A program made the translations under genes and the position numbers. 64,000 nucleotides of DNA from Asparagopsis taxiformis (taxonomy: Eukaryota > Rhodophyta > Florideophyceae > Bonnemaisoniales > Bonnemaisoniaceae). The notes beneath the pieces are model-generated. The model made no database searches, was not told the DNA's origin, and saw only the letters and a program-made list of their open reading frames with translations. Of this stretch, positions 19,139 through 28,906 are shown one piece after another. The stretch covers positions 1 through 64,000 of the forward strand of contig JALQPE010002288.1 in the NCBI GenBank assembly GCA_030407315.1. The letters run 5' to 3'. Positions within the stretch are counted from its first letter, which is position 1. Every line of letters starts with the position of its first letter.

Positions 19139-22100
19139 CTATCTATTGCTCCTATCGTACTTGTAATATTCGACGGTGTGGATGTGGTCCGTGAGGACGT
19201 CCTTCTCCGTCTTCAAGTAGATGTGGCCGCGCGTGGGCAGGCCATAGACTAACTTCTCGCCTGCAGGAAGATCTCCTCGGCTGAAGCCGACCCCGTAATG
19301 GTAAAGGTCACCGCGACCAACCAATACGGAATAGGGTGGCACCCAAAAGATGAGAGGGGGAACCTTCCACATATCGGCGCCCGGACTGGCCAGGCATACA
19401 TGACTATAAGGGGCAACTACTATAGAGAACCCATCGGCTCCGCTCGACATCATGAAATATGATGGAGACGTGGTAGGACTTCCAACACTATTCGTCGCTA
19501 CCTTGAAGTCCGTGTGCCCATCCTGGTCCGCAGCCCCATCTGCTGTAAGAAGCAGCCGCAATCCTGTCTTCGGGAAGAAGACAGGATCCTCACCCTCCAT
19601 TCCCAACTTCAAGAACTCCGCACAAACACCAAGAGCAAGCTCTGCCACCAACTTGTTCTTATACATCTCCAAATTCCCCTCCTCCAACTTGTCGCACAAC
19701 TCACGCCGCGGCAGAGAGAGGCGCCCACGACCACCATCGATGCGGTCCTTCGCATCACCCACGTTGTGGATGAACTGCCACGGCGAAGGATCGAAGCCGG
19801 GCTTTGCGAAAGCTGGCGGCTCGTCCTGTGGCTCCCTGTCGTCATCGTTAGAATCAGACTGCTGGGAGGGTTTTTCAACCTCCTCAACCAGCGGGAACTG
19901 CCTAGCGAAGTGACCGAACAACTCATGCGTCGCATTACCAGCCGTGGACGATGCCAACAGGCCTTCCATAACAATAACCCCCAAGTTTTCCAACAATGCC
20001 TTCTTCACCGCAAAGTACCTGTCCACCACCGTATCCTCAGCACCCGGCGATGCAGCTGCCTGGAATGCTGCCGCCCTCATTTCCGCCCGAACCGTCTCCA
20101 CCGTCGTACTTTCCATATAGTACTTCATCCGGCTGCCAGACGCAATTGCGCTGGGGAGAACGGCGGCCACATTCTCATCGACGATGCTGTCGGGAATGGG
20201 ATTCTCCTGGGCGTCGTCGAACTGGAGAACCGGCTCCCGAGAGCGACCTCGGGAAGCCGACTTGGATTTCTTTGACGACGACTTTGATGAAGTCTCACCG
20301 AGCCTTCTCTTTTTGGTAGAAGGCTCGGGCGTCGCAGAAGCGGCTTCCAAGTTACGCTTCCCGAGGATGGAGTTTTCACCCGCATCCTCGGGGGCGCTCT
20401 CCAGCTCGACGACCTCCACAGCACCACCCGCCGTTCCACCACGACCGGAACGACTCGCTTGCAGGCGGGTACTCCTTCTGGGCATCACTTTCCTCCCAGA
20501 AGTTTCCACTCCGGGCGGTGCAGAATCACTGACTTCAATGACATCTTCGTCAGGATCTGCACCGCCCTTCGCACTGCTGCCCTCGACCACATTCTCGGGA
20601 GTAGGGCCCTCCGTCGAAATCCTCGCAACCGTCTTCTGTCCAACCCCACCGGATGGTGAAGGGACGAAGCTGTCATCGCTGGAGCTTCCCGAACTGCTAG
20701 CAGATGCAGAACGGGAAGCTTCGACAGCGGGGGCCGGAGCAGCAGGGTGCTGCTCGGCAGCCGGAGTCGCAGGCTCAGGCTGCGAAGCCGGTGAGACCTG
20801 CTCCTGCGCGGCTTGGACAGGACGGTTGGGGGTACCAGTCCCGGCGTGGGAAACTGGACCAGAGCGTTCGCTGCCATCCTGGGGACCACGCGCAGTCGGC
20901 TTGACCGGGGTCACCGCAGGGGAGGATGCAGACACGGCAGGGGTAGAGACAGGAACAGGGGCAACCTCGGAATTGCTGGAAGATTCCAGTTGAGGTGGTG
21001 GGGGCAAAGGAATGGAGGATGAAGGGATGGGCAAGGAATTGGAAGAGGAAGGGATGGGGGCATCATCACCACATGTGGCTGGGAGCGCAGCATGTGGGAT
21101 GTCTGGGTACATCGCGTGAAAGCGTTTCCGCATTTGCATGTCGCGGTACCCAGTGACGCGCAGGAGCATTTTCCTGGCGTCCTTCCCGAAGACAGACTTC
21201 TTACGGGGAAAAATATTTTCGTAACTGTAACCATCGGGGGGGCCTTCCTTGGGACGGAAGTCTGCCCAGCACCCCTTCTTGGGGACCATCTGAGCAAGAA
21301 CTTCGACAACGCGCGAGCGAATGTCGAAGCTCTTGCTCGGGTCACCCCGCTGGGAATTGACCCATCCAGCATCCTCAACACATCCGACACGTTCCAGTAC
21401 TCGGCCACCTCCTTCACGTACCCGAAGATTTCCAACAAACCAGCAATCCATTCCTGCCCAATGGTACCAACCGAGTACGGTTTCAGCCCGGCCGACCGAC
21501 GGCTACAAGTGTAGCGCGCCGTCATCTCCAGGATGAAACACTTCTGCACATCCGGAGCACTCCTGAACGACCCATTGAACAACAAGTTCACCGTACACCC
21601 AGCCAGATCCTCTGTCGAAGAGAACTGAACGAACTCCGGCCTGTTCGGGATGCTCGACCAGTATTTGAAAGCAGGGCTTTCAATGGTCTTGAACCCTCGC
21701 GCGATCGAGACGTAGCGCATGAGCTGTCTCGGACGAATCCAGCTCAGCGCTTTCCGTTCTTTTATGTATTGAACGGTCGGCTCGATCTTCTTCTTTCCCA
21801 GGCGGTGGATATTGATGAACTCCATCACAGAGCACACATTGTCAGCAACTGTTACCTCGCTGACATTGTGGGTGTGGAAGTTCATCAGCCGTGAAAGCGG
21901 GAGTACTTCTTCGGAGCAGAAGACATCCCGGCCAAGCCGAGTCGGTGGGAGGAGAAAGTCGACTGGAATAGTTCCAAAGCGACGGTAGATGTCAGACTTG
22001 ACAAACTCCTCCCACTCTGGACTGTCCTTCGCAGGAGCAGGTCCAGCCGACTCGAGAATGGCCTTCAACGCGGTCACTCGGTGAGATCCATCGACATATT

Positions 22101-22784
22101 GCAGTCGTACTTTTGCATTGGAATCAATCACCTCGCAGACGGACACGCGTGAAGCAATCACGGAAAATCCCTGAGTGAGAAACGTTTTCTTCAACTCATC
22201 AACGCGATGCGGCCTGACCACCCTGGACACGACTGCCGGAGGAGAAACATCCAGGGGGAAATGAAGACTGGAATGTTTCGGCAGCTCTCCGGACTTATGT
22301 CGTAGTCCACATCCACCGGGATGGGCACTGTGCCAGGGTAGGCCAGCCTGGTGCTGCGGAGAGGCTTGTTCGGTACGATGTCACGAGCGTTGTGATCATC
22401 GACCTTCTCCGCATCCTCTGCCAAGTCGCTGCCGGACGCGATGATCATGTCCGGAGCAGGCGAGCTGGGCAGAGGAGCACCAGATCCCTCGACGGCTGGC
22501 GCCGCTTCGGCAGATTGAGCCGGAAGCGGAGTTGCGGGAACGCCAGCGTCGATTGTCGGGACAACCGCGGGATCGGAAGCGGAAGGGGGGGAGGGGACGG
22601 GCTTAGGTGCTGGGCTGAGCTGGGTCAGCGCTGCAGCAGCTTCGCAAACGTCCATGGGGACAGGGGGGGCCAGAGAAGGAGAAGGAGAGGGAGAAGGAGA
22701 GGGAGAAGGAGTGGGAGAATCGTTGTCACGGCGGCTGGCAGAGCGCACCTGGCGGTCGAAAGCGTTGGGGGATTGTTGAGCCAT
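19139..22784 (-). pseudogene. ParB/Srx-like domain plus 2OG-Fe(II) oxygenase, broken by two frame changes
   Basis: Three minus-strand frames join into one paralogue of the intact gene at 24312-27572. The start is ATG 22784 (MAQQSPN), followed by a Pro/Ser/Ala-rich N-terminus. The frame breaks near 22255 at a run of five C. The next piece has the ParB-like part (RVVRPHRVDELKK, then YVDGSHRVTALKA). It breaks again near 21345 at a run of four G. The last piece runs to the stop at 19139 with a long disordered region and the oxygenase domain: GHTDFK and DLYHYGVGF, that is His and Asp two apart (about 19514-19516 and 19508-19510), then His 72 residues on (about 19298-19300), and a downstream RGHIYLK. 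The iron ligands look complete. The gene is visibly more GC-rich than its neighbours. Both breaks are in homopolymers, so sequencing error is a real alternative to decay. Confidence 0.65.
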
Positions 22785-23017
22785 TGCTTTGGTGAGTGAT
22801 TGACAAACGAAGAGTGAAAGATTGAGAAAGAGAGAAGAAGATCTGAACGACAAGCTGTTTTGCTGCGTAAGCTGAGTAAGATAGGCGAAACTTAGAGATC
22901 TGACATATTCCTATTAGTATACACCCTGGTAATGATATTCAGCGGTTGACCAATCCGAACCTTCCACATCACTTTTCGTTGTACGACAATTACAGCTCAG
23001 GCAGTTTACCAAGGATC

Positions 23018-23283
23018 CTTACAGCAAAGCCATCGTTACGATGACTTTGCTGTAAGGAAACGTTTCATTACAGAGGCCAGGAATTTTTTTACCGGGTAAA
23101 GAAATCATGGCCACTGTAATGTTTTGTTTCCTGACAGCAAAGTCATCGTTACGATGACTTTGCTGTAAGAAAACGTTTTCATTACAGCGGCCAGGAATTT
23201 TTTTACCGGGTAAAGAAATCATGGCCACTGTAATGAAACCTTTCCTTACAGCAAAGTCATCGTAACGATGACTTTGCTGTAAG
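23018..23283. repeat. 39-bp palindrome, cluster 3 (three copies)
   Basis: Copies lie at 23018-23056 (one base change, GCAAAGCCATCG), 23131-23169 and 23245-23283, spaced 113 and 114 bases. TTTACCGGGTAAA lies at 23088-23100 and 23202-23214. The near-constant 113-base period shows tandem growth of a 39-mer plus short-palindrome unit. Confidence 0.9.
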
Positions 23284-23882
23284 CATCCCTGGTAAACTGC
23301 TCCATCTGTAAGCCGTTGGTCTCAACCCTCGCTCTCGTTTCTGTTGTCCTCCTTCATCATCTCCACCTACCTTCCCCCTACACACCACCTCTCTAATGTC
23401 ACTCTACCCACCCTTTGGTGCATGAAATATTTTCTTACCACTGCCATAGTCTACACATACTGCTGCCTTCATACCTCTGCATGCCTACCCTTCAATCTTT
23501 CTTCCATCTTTCTCTACCGTGCTAGGCTTAGACCATGCTCTGTGCACATCTGACTTACTTAATATCATTGTATAGCTAGAAACTAGAATAATAATTACAT
23601 CACTAGAGTACACTGCAAATGTTAGTAACTATGGTTGGTGTGGTACACAACACCCTAACTCCTTCATGAGTAAACTTTGCGCACAGAACCGTTCAATACC
23701 AGGTAGTGCAGCCAGCGCAAACCAGGCTTGCACGACGCAGAGTGCTCCCCAGAGCCGTCAACAGTCGTCCAAACCATCGTTGTACGATGTTCCCGGCTCC
23801 ACACTTCCCTTCTCACCCTTCCCAGGGTGGGAGACGGACGAAACTCCCAACCGCTTACAGCCGAAGCCGTTTACCCGGGATG

Positions 23883-24061
23883 CTTACAGCAAAGTCATCG
23901 TTACGATGACTTTGCTGTAAGGAAAGGTTTGATTACAGTGGTGAGAAAATTTTACCGGGTAAAAAAATCAGCAAGAATTTTTTACCCGGTAAAAAATTGT
24001 GGCCGCTGTAATGATTTGATTTCTTACAGCAAAGTCATCGTTACGATGACTTTGCTGTCAG
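23883..24061. repeat. 39-bp palindrome, cluster 4 (two copies)
   Basis: Copies lie at 23883-23921 and 24023-24061 (the latter ends CTGTCAG). TTTACCGGGTAAA at 23951-23963 and TTTACCCGGTAAA at 23981-23993 lie between them in mirror arrangement. The cluster stops about 250 bases downstream of the stop of the intact ParB-oxygenase gene. Confidence 0.9.
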
Positions 24062-24311
24062 CACCCCAGCGAAACTGCATCATCTGTAAGCCTTCCTCAC
24101 CTCAATGTTGTAACCAAAGACGACTGCGATATTACCTTGTTCTATTCTAGTAGTGCCCACCATAGTTTCCTCCCCTTCTCATATTAAATTGAGTATTGTA
24201 TATCTCTCGACCCGTCTACATACGCAAACGTCATGTACTAGCCTAACTTTCATCGTTTACTTGAAGGCGGCCTTGATGCCTGCCATAGAATGCTATTAAG
24301 AACTAATTTCA

Positions 24312-27300
24312 TCAGATATCTAAACGCTCCCAGTAGTTGACATTGAAGGGAGGCTGTAGCAACTTCTCCCTGGAAGTTCGCAGTGATAGATGGGACCGGA
24401 TAGGATGCTGGTACCTCACCGAAGAACGACCCTCCGCGAATCCCATTCCTCCGTGATACACGTCCGTTCGGCATACAAGCAGGGAATACGGTGGGATGCG
24501 CACGTTCGTCACTGGCACGCGGTACTTTTCTTTCGCTGGATGACTTAGGCACACATGGCTGAACTTGGCGATACGAATGATGAACCCATCCGCACCAGCA
24601 GCCATCATGAAATATGATGGCGAGTTGAGAGGACCAGTTCCAGTTCCCTCACGGACGGGAACATCGGTATGCATAAGTTGCTCCTGACTACCTTCTGCGG
24701 TCAAAATCAGACGAAGACCCGTTTCTGGAAAGACCACCGCTTCTTCTCTTCCAAACCCGAGCTTCAGGTTCTCCGCACAAATCGCCTTACCTAGCTCCAG
24801 AATCAGCTTGTTCCTGTACTGCCGCGCGCTTTCTTGCTCAAGGTCATCGCAGATGCTTTTCCGGTCCGTCTTGAATACACCAGTGCTGTCTTTCGGTCGA
24901 AGTGGTTTCCACGGGTTCTTCTGACTTGTACTTGAGCCACTTGTAGTACCTTGGAATGTGCTGGCCATCTGTGTGAATAACTCGTGCGTAGCTGCTCCCA
25001 CTGTAGTAGAAGAGAAAATGTCTTGCAACACCACGTAACCAAGCTCGTCGATCATTCTTCTCTGGTAGCTGAAGTATTGTTGGCTTTCACAAGAACCGAG
25101 GGGACATACCAAAGTAGAGTAGCCTGCAGCTGCTTCCATTATCTCCGTCCGGATTGTATCAATGTCTTCTTCTGTGATATAATACTTCATTCTCGAGTTG
25201 GAAGGAACGCATAAAGGCAGCTTCTCAGGTATGTCCTCTGCGAATGTGCGGTCTGGAAGGGAGTTTTCTTGCTCGTCAGTGAAGAGTGGTGCTTCTTCTC
25301 CAGTCGTTCGTTCTCTTGCATTGACTCTACTCTTCTTTTCCCGGGGAGGCCCAATCTCAATGTTGTCATCCGGCGTATTGGGCTCAGAAAACTTCGCGCT
25401 AGTATCTTCCCTTCTTCGCTTCTTATCCAACCTGGACTCGTTTTCATCGCCGCTTCCACCAGAACTCCTGCTTCTTCCCGAATTCTCCTTGTCCACTTCG
25501 GCCGGGCTAGTGCTGTAAGTTTCTGGTGTCCTGATTCGAAGTTTCAATATCACAGAGCGGTTCTGCGCATCTCCAGCTTGTTGTCCAGGCGTGTCTATGT
25601 CCATGCGACCACTATTGTCCAAGTTGATATCCAGACTTTGCGTATCGCCGCTTTGTTTCCTTCCCTGAGGAAGATCTTCTCTGACAATCCTTCCCGGCGA
25701 ATTATCCCTGGCACGACTTTCCCGCTCTGCCCTTGAAGCTGAAAGACGTTCCTGTTCTTTTTGGAGAACAGCAAGACGTTCTGCTTCCCTCTTCTCAGCT
25801 GCTGCAAGACGCGTGGCAGGACGTTCCTGTCCTCCCTCTTTTGCTGCGGCAGGACGGTCTTCTGCTTCTTTCGGGGTGCTCAGAGGTGCCTCTTCTATTG
25901 CTTTCGTCGCGACAGCAGGAATCACTTCTTCAGCCACCACATTTGGAGTAATTTCCTGTTCTTCCTCCACAACAGCAGAAACTTCCTGCTCTGCTTGGGC
26001 TTCGGCAGATACTCCTTCTTCTGCTTGAACAGGACCAGAAGTTTCCACAGTTTCCTTCTCTGTAGAATTATTTCCCTGTTCTGCGGCAGTAGGTGCTTCT
26101 TCGTCTTCTGCTTTGGCGCCATCAACAAGTGCTTTTTCTATTTCTCCGGGGGTCATGCGATTCCGTTCCCTCTCCTCCTCCGCTTTCGTCTCCTGCATTG
26201 CCTTTGTCCCGGTAGCATATTCCAGTTTGTCGTAAAAACTGTTTGTAAACATCCCGTTCTTGGTTCTCAGACTGCTACTGTCTACCACGTCGTCATGAAA
26301 GTCGACAAGGACGAATACAATGCGCTCTCCAATGCGATGATCATTATCCCCGACCTCCTTCGCGTTTTCTGCTGCCAAATCCGTTCGCACGAATTCCTCC
26401 ATCGTTGCAGAGTTCAACCACTTGCGGACGACCTCTGCCATATCATAGATGGCCAACAGAGCCAGTAGCCAAGTGCGCATCGTGAACGGACTTCCGCTTC
26501 CGATATTTCTGACAAGTCCTCTCTTCCTCCTCATCCTTGTCCACGACGCTGTCATCTCGAGCACAAACCACTGGAACCACTCCTTATCGCGCGTCCCGCG
26601 TCCGTCCGTGCCATTGCGGAATATTGCGTTATTGACAAGATCGAGCACGCACCCGTACATATCGGCAGAGTCAATTCGAGAAAAGTCCGGATCTCTTCCC
26701 TCGGTTCTTGCATCCTCGATTTCTCTGTTCCTATCCAAAGCATTGTAAACGCTAGGGATAGAGCTCCAGTACACGAAAGCAACGCTGTCTGTGCGATTGA
26801 ACCCCTTCGCAATGTTGATGTACTGCCTATACGAGTTCTCCGAACGGTTCCTGTCGGACGGCAGAATATAGCTCACTTCTTTCAGAATAGGAATAAGCCG
26901 GACAACAGGAAGATCCATCTGGTTGGAAAACCTGAGAAACTCTATGACCGCACACACATTGTCGGCAATGCTCACAGAAGCGACATCGTGAGTTTGTATA
27001 TTGGCTTCGAGAGACAGTTTCAGAACCTCCAGCGCATCGAAAATTAGACGCCCGTTCGGCGCAATCAACTGTTGTACCCAAACCAATTCCAAGGAATCCC
27101 TGTTCTTTCCTGAGTACTTCTCCAGGCATAGTTGCAGAGCAGCTATGCGATGAGAGCCATCGATGCAGTAAAACTCGTCTCCTTCGTTATCTTCCATTTT
27201 GCAGACTGTAATCATAGTTCCAGTGGTAGAGAAACCTCTATCCATGAAAATGCTGGCCAGTTCGTTTACACGACCCGGTCGCACCAAACGGGAGGTCACT

Positions 27301-27572
27301 GTCGGAAATTTCACTTTGCGAGGATCAACTTGCACTTTAGAAGAGCTGTACTGAGCAATAGTGATGCTTTTCTCTTCAGCAGAAGGAGAATTGCTCTTCT
27401 CCGCTGTAGTATTCATGATACTATTGTCTCCCATTGTAATCCCTGCAATCTCAGTTCGTTCAATCGGTTCTCTGTTCAAATGTTGTGTAGACGATGAAAT
27501 CCACAATTGTGGTACCTCCGAGTGCGCTTCCCGTCTCTCAGCTTCCTCTCTTATACTGTCCGGACAAGACAT
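24312..27572 (-). CDS. ParB/Srx-like domain plus 2OG-Fe(II) oxygenase, intact
   Basis: The protein has 1086 residues from ATG 27572; an internal ATG at 27434 (MGDNSIM, good context) is an equally good start. The ParB/Srx-like domain is at about residues 85-170 (RLVRPGRVNELA, then CIDGSHRIAALQ with DGSHR 138-142). A helical middle region follows (to about 420), then a long Glu/Ala-rich disordered stretch (about 450-780) with basic patches. The C-terminal domain (about 830-1080) carries the double-stranded beta-helix iron motif: MHTD (H968, D970) and VYHGG (H1040), with R1059 in the following HPIRSHLSL segment as a candidate 2-oxoglutarate anchor. Enzymes of this fold hydroxylate or demethylate proteins or nucleic acids; TET/JBP and AlkB are examples. 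Because ParB-like parts also occur in the neighbouring methyltransferase-SET gene, I infer a role as a counteracting eraser on DNA or histones. The substrate cannot be read from sequence. Confidence 0.75.
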   Translation of the reverse strand: MSCPDSIREEAERREAHSEVPQLWISSSTQHLNREPIERTEIAGITMGDNSIMNTTAEKSNSPSAEEKSITIAQYSSSKVQVDPRKVKFPTVTSRLVRPGRVNELASIFMDRGFSTTGTMITVCKMEDNEGDEFYCIDGSHRIAALQLCLEKYSGKNRDSLELVWVQQLIAPNGRLIFDALEVLKLSLEANIQTHDVASVSIADNVCAVIEFLRFSNQMDLPVVRLIPILKEVSYILPSDRNRSENSYRQYINIAKGFNRTDSVAFVYWSSIPSVYNALDRNREIEDARTEGRDPDFSRIDSADMYGCVLDLVNNAIFRNGTDGRGTRDKEWFQWFVLEMTASWTRMRRKRGLVRNIGSGSPFTMRTWLLALLAIYDMAEVVRKWLNSATMEEFVRTDLAAENAKEVGDNDHRIGERIVFVLVDFHDDVVDSSSLRTKNGMFTNSFYDKLEYATGTKAMQETKAEEERERNRMTPGEIEKALVDGAKAEDEEAPTAAEQGNNSTEKETVETSGPVQAEEGVSAEAQAEQEVSAVVEEEQEITPNVVAEEVIPAVATKAIEEAPLSTPKEAEDRPAAAKEGGQERPATRLAAAEKREAERLAVLQKEQERLSASRAERESRARDNSPGRIVREDLPQGRKQSGDTQSLDINLDNSGRMDIDTPGQQAGDAQNRSVILKLRIRTPETYSTSPAEVDKENSGRSRSSGGSGDENESRLDKKRRREDTSAKFSEPNTPDDNIEIGPPREKKSRVNARERTTGEEAPLFTDEQENSLPDRTFAEDIPEKLPLCVPSNSRMKYYITEEDIDTIRTEIMEAAAGYSTLVCPLGSCESQQYFSYQRRMIDELGYVVLQDIFSSTTVGAATHELFTQMASTFQGTTSGSSTSQKNPWKPLRPKDSTGVFKTDRKSICDDLEQESARQYRNKLILELGKAICAENLKLGFGREEAVVFPETGLRLILTAEGSQEQLMHTDVPVREGTGTGPLNSPSYFMMAAGADGFIIRIAKFSHVCLSHPAKEKYRVPVTNVRIPPYSLLVCRTDVYHGGMGFAEGRSSVRYQHPIRSHLSLRTSREKLLQPPFNVNYWERLDI

Positions 27573-28271
27573 TCCCTACCTACGTTCAGTCCTGATGAAC
27601 CTTACGCTGCACCCGCTCAGCACCTCTGACTCTACCTGATCCTGATACCTCCACAAAGCGTTTAGCCCTTTCCATCAATCTACACCTAATAGTATGTACC
27701 TCTAGCGCATATAATGCAATCGAACCCGTTTACCTCACCACGTCAATTATCATTCATATTCCAACAACCTATTTCATCCACACTCTCCACCTCGCTTCTT
27801 CTTCCGTACCATTGATTCCTATCAATCGATTCTACGTGAGTTTTATACATTTACTACGATCCACCTCTCCTACAAGTCTGAAAAATTCATTTCTACACTA
27901 ACTTTTGCTACTCACAAATGAACGGTTCCCGTGCAGGCCACTGCTTGAATTTCTTCCTATTGGCGTACTCGGCTGCAAAGGATTCATAGACTATTTAAAC
28001 GGTGATCATATAAATGGTTTTCAATGTGCTCCAATGGACAATACACCAAAGAACATCAATATGAATTCATTTCAACTACCTATTCACTACTGCGATTCAG
28101 TTTTCTTGCATACCAAATCTCATTGCGTTCCTACCCTAGTCGATTCAAAATGCTTCCTCCTCGTCAGTTGATCAATATTCCTTATTCCTTACAACGAGCA
28201 GGTCCTCTGGACATCCTAAAGTTGGTTACTTAACCTTAACTATCGATGAATTTGCTGTAATGAAACGTTTT
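27573..28271. other. intergenic, no gene seen
   Basis: This is AT-rich, pyrimidine-biased DNA upstream of the intact ParB-oxygenase gene, presumably holding its promoter. Short open frames here have no features. The palindrome array starts immediately to the right. Confidence 0.4.
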
Positions 28272-28786
28272 CTTACAGCAAAGTCATCGTTACGATGACT
28301 TTGCTGTAAGAAAAGAAAACATTACAGCAGCCATGATTTCTTTACCGGGTAAAAAATTGTGGCCGCTGTAATGAAACGTTTTCTTACAGCAAAGTCATCG
28401 TTACGATGACTTTGCTGTAAGAAAAGAAAACATTACAGTAGCCATGATTTCTTTACCGGGTAAAAAATTGTGGCCGCTGTAATGAAACGTTTTCTTACAG
28501 CAAAGTCATCGTAACGATGACTTTGCTGTAAGAAAGCAAATCATTACAGCGGCCACAATTTTTTTACCCGGTAAAATTTCTTGCTGATTTTTTACCCGGT
28601 AAAAAATTCTTCGGCCACTGCAAGGAAACGGTTCCTTACAGCAAAGTCATCGTTACGATGACTTTGCTGTAAGAAAGCAAATCATTACAGCTGCCACGAT
28701 TTTTTTACCCGGTAAAACATTCTTGGCCACTGTAATGGAAACGTTTTCTTACAGCAAAGTCATCGTAACGATGACTTTGCTGTAAG
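28272..28786. repeat. 39-bp palindrome, cluster 5 (five copies)
   Basis: Copies lie at 28272-28310, 28383-28421, 28494-28532, 28635-28673 and 28748-28786. TTTACCSGGTAAA lies at 28341-28353, 28452-28464, 28563-28575, 28591-28603 and 28704-28716. The basic period is 111-113 bases, with one 141-base step where the short palindrome is doubled. This is the largest cluster and ends about 120 bases downstream of the stop codon of the transposase gene at 28907-32710. Confidence 0.92.
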
Positions 28787-28906
28787 CATACCTCCCTCCA
28801 TCCTCTCAGATCCTCTCCCCACTACTTTGCACCAATCCACCACCGCCCTAGAGTGTACAATTCATATGTGATGCATCTGGTTATTCATTTTATTCTTCCC
28901 TAAAAA

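Larger units (their letters stand above)
22785..24311. other. non-coding region between the two ParB-oxygenase genes, with palindrome arrays
   Basis: The two oxygenase genes run in the same direction. This gap is the 5' flank of the broken copy and the 3' flank of the intact one. It contains two palindrome clusters and otherwise AT-rich DNA (23.3-23.8 kb) with no gene. Confidence 0.6.

Noticed and set aside
20184..20993. 269-codon plus-strand frame
   Set aside because: It is antisense to the disordered, GC-rich linker of the ParB-oxygenase gene, where stop codons are rare in all frames.
17600..28786. CRISPR array
   Set aside because: Repeats are palindromes of 39 bases with spacers that are themselves repeated, in a eukaryotic context with no cas genes.
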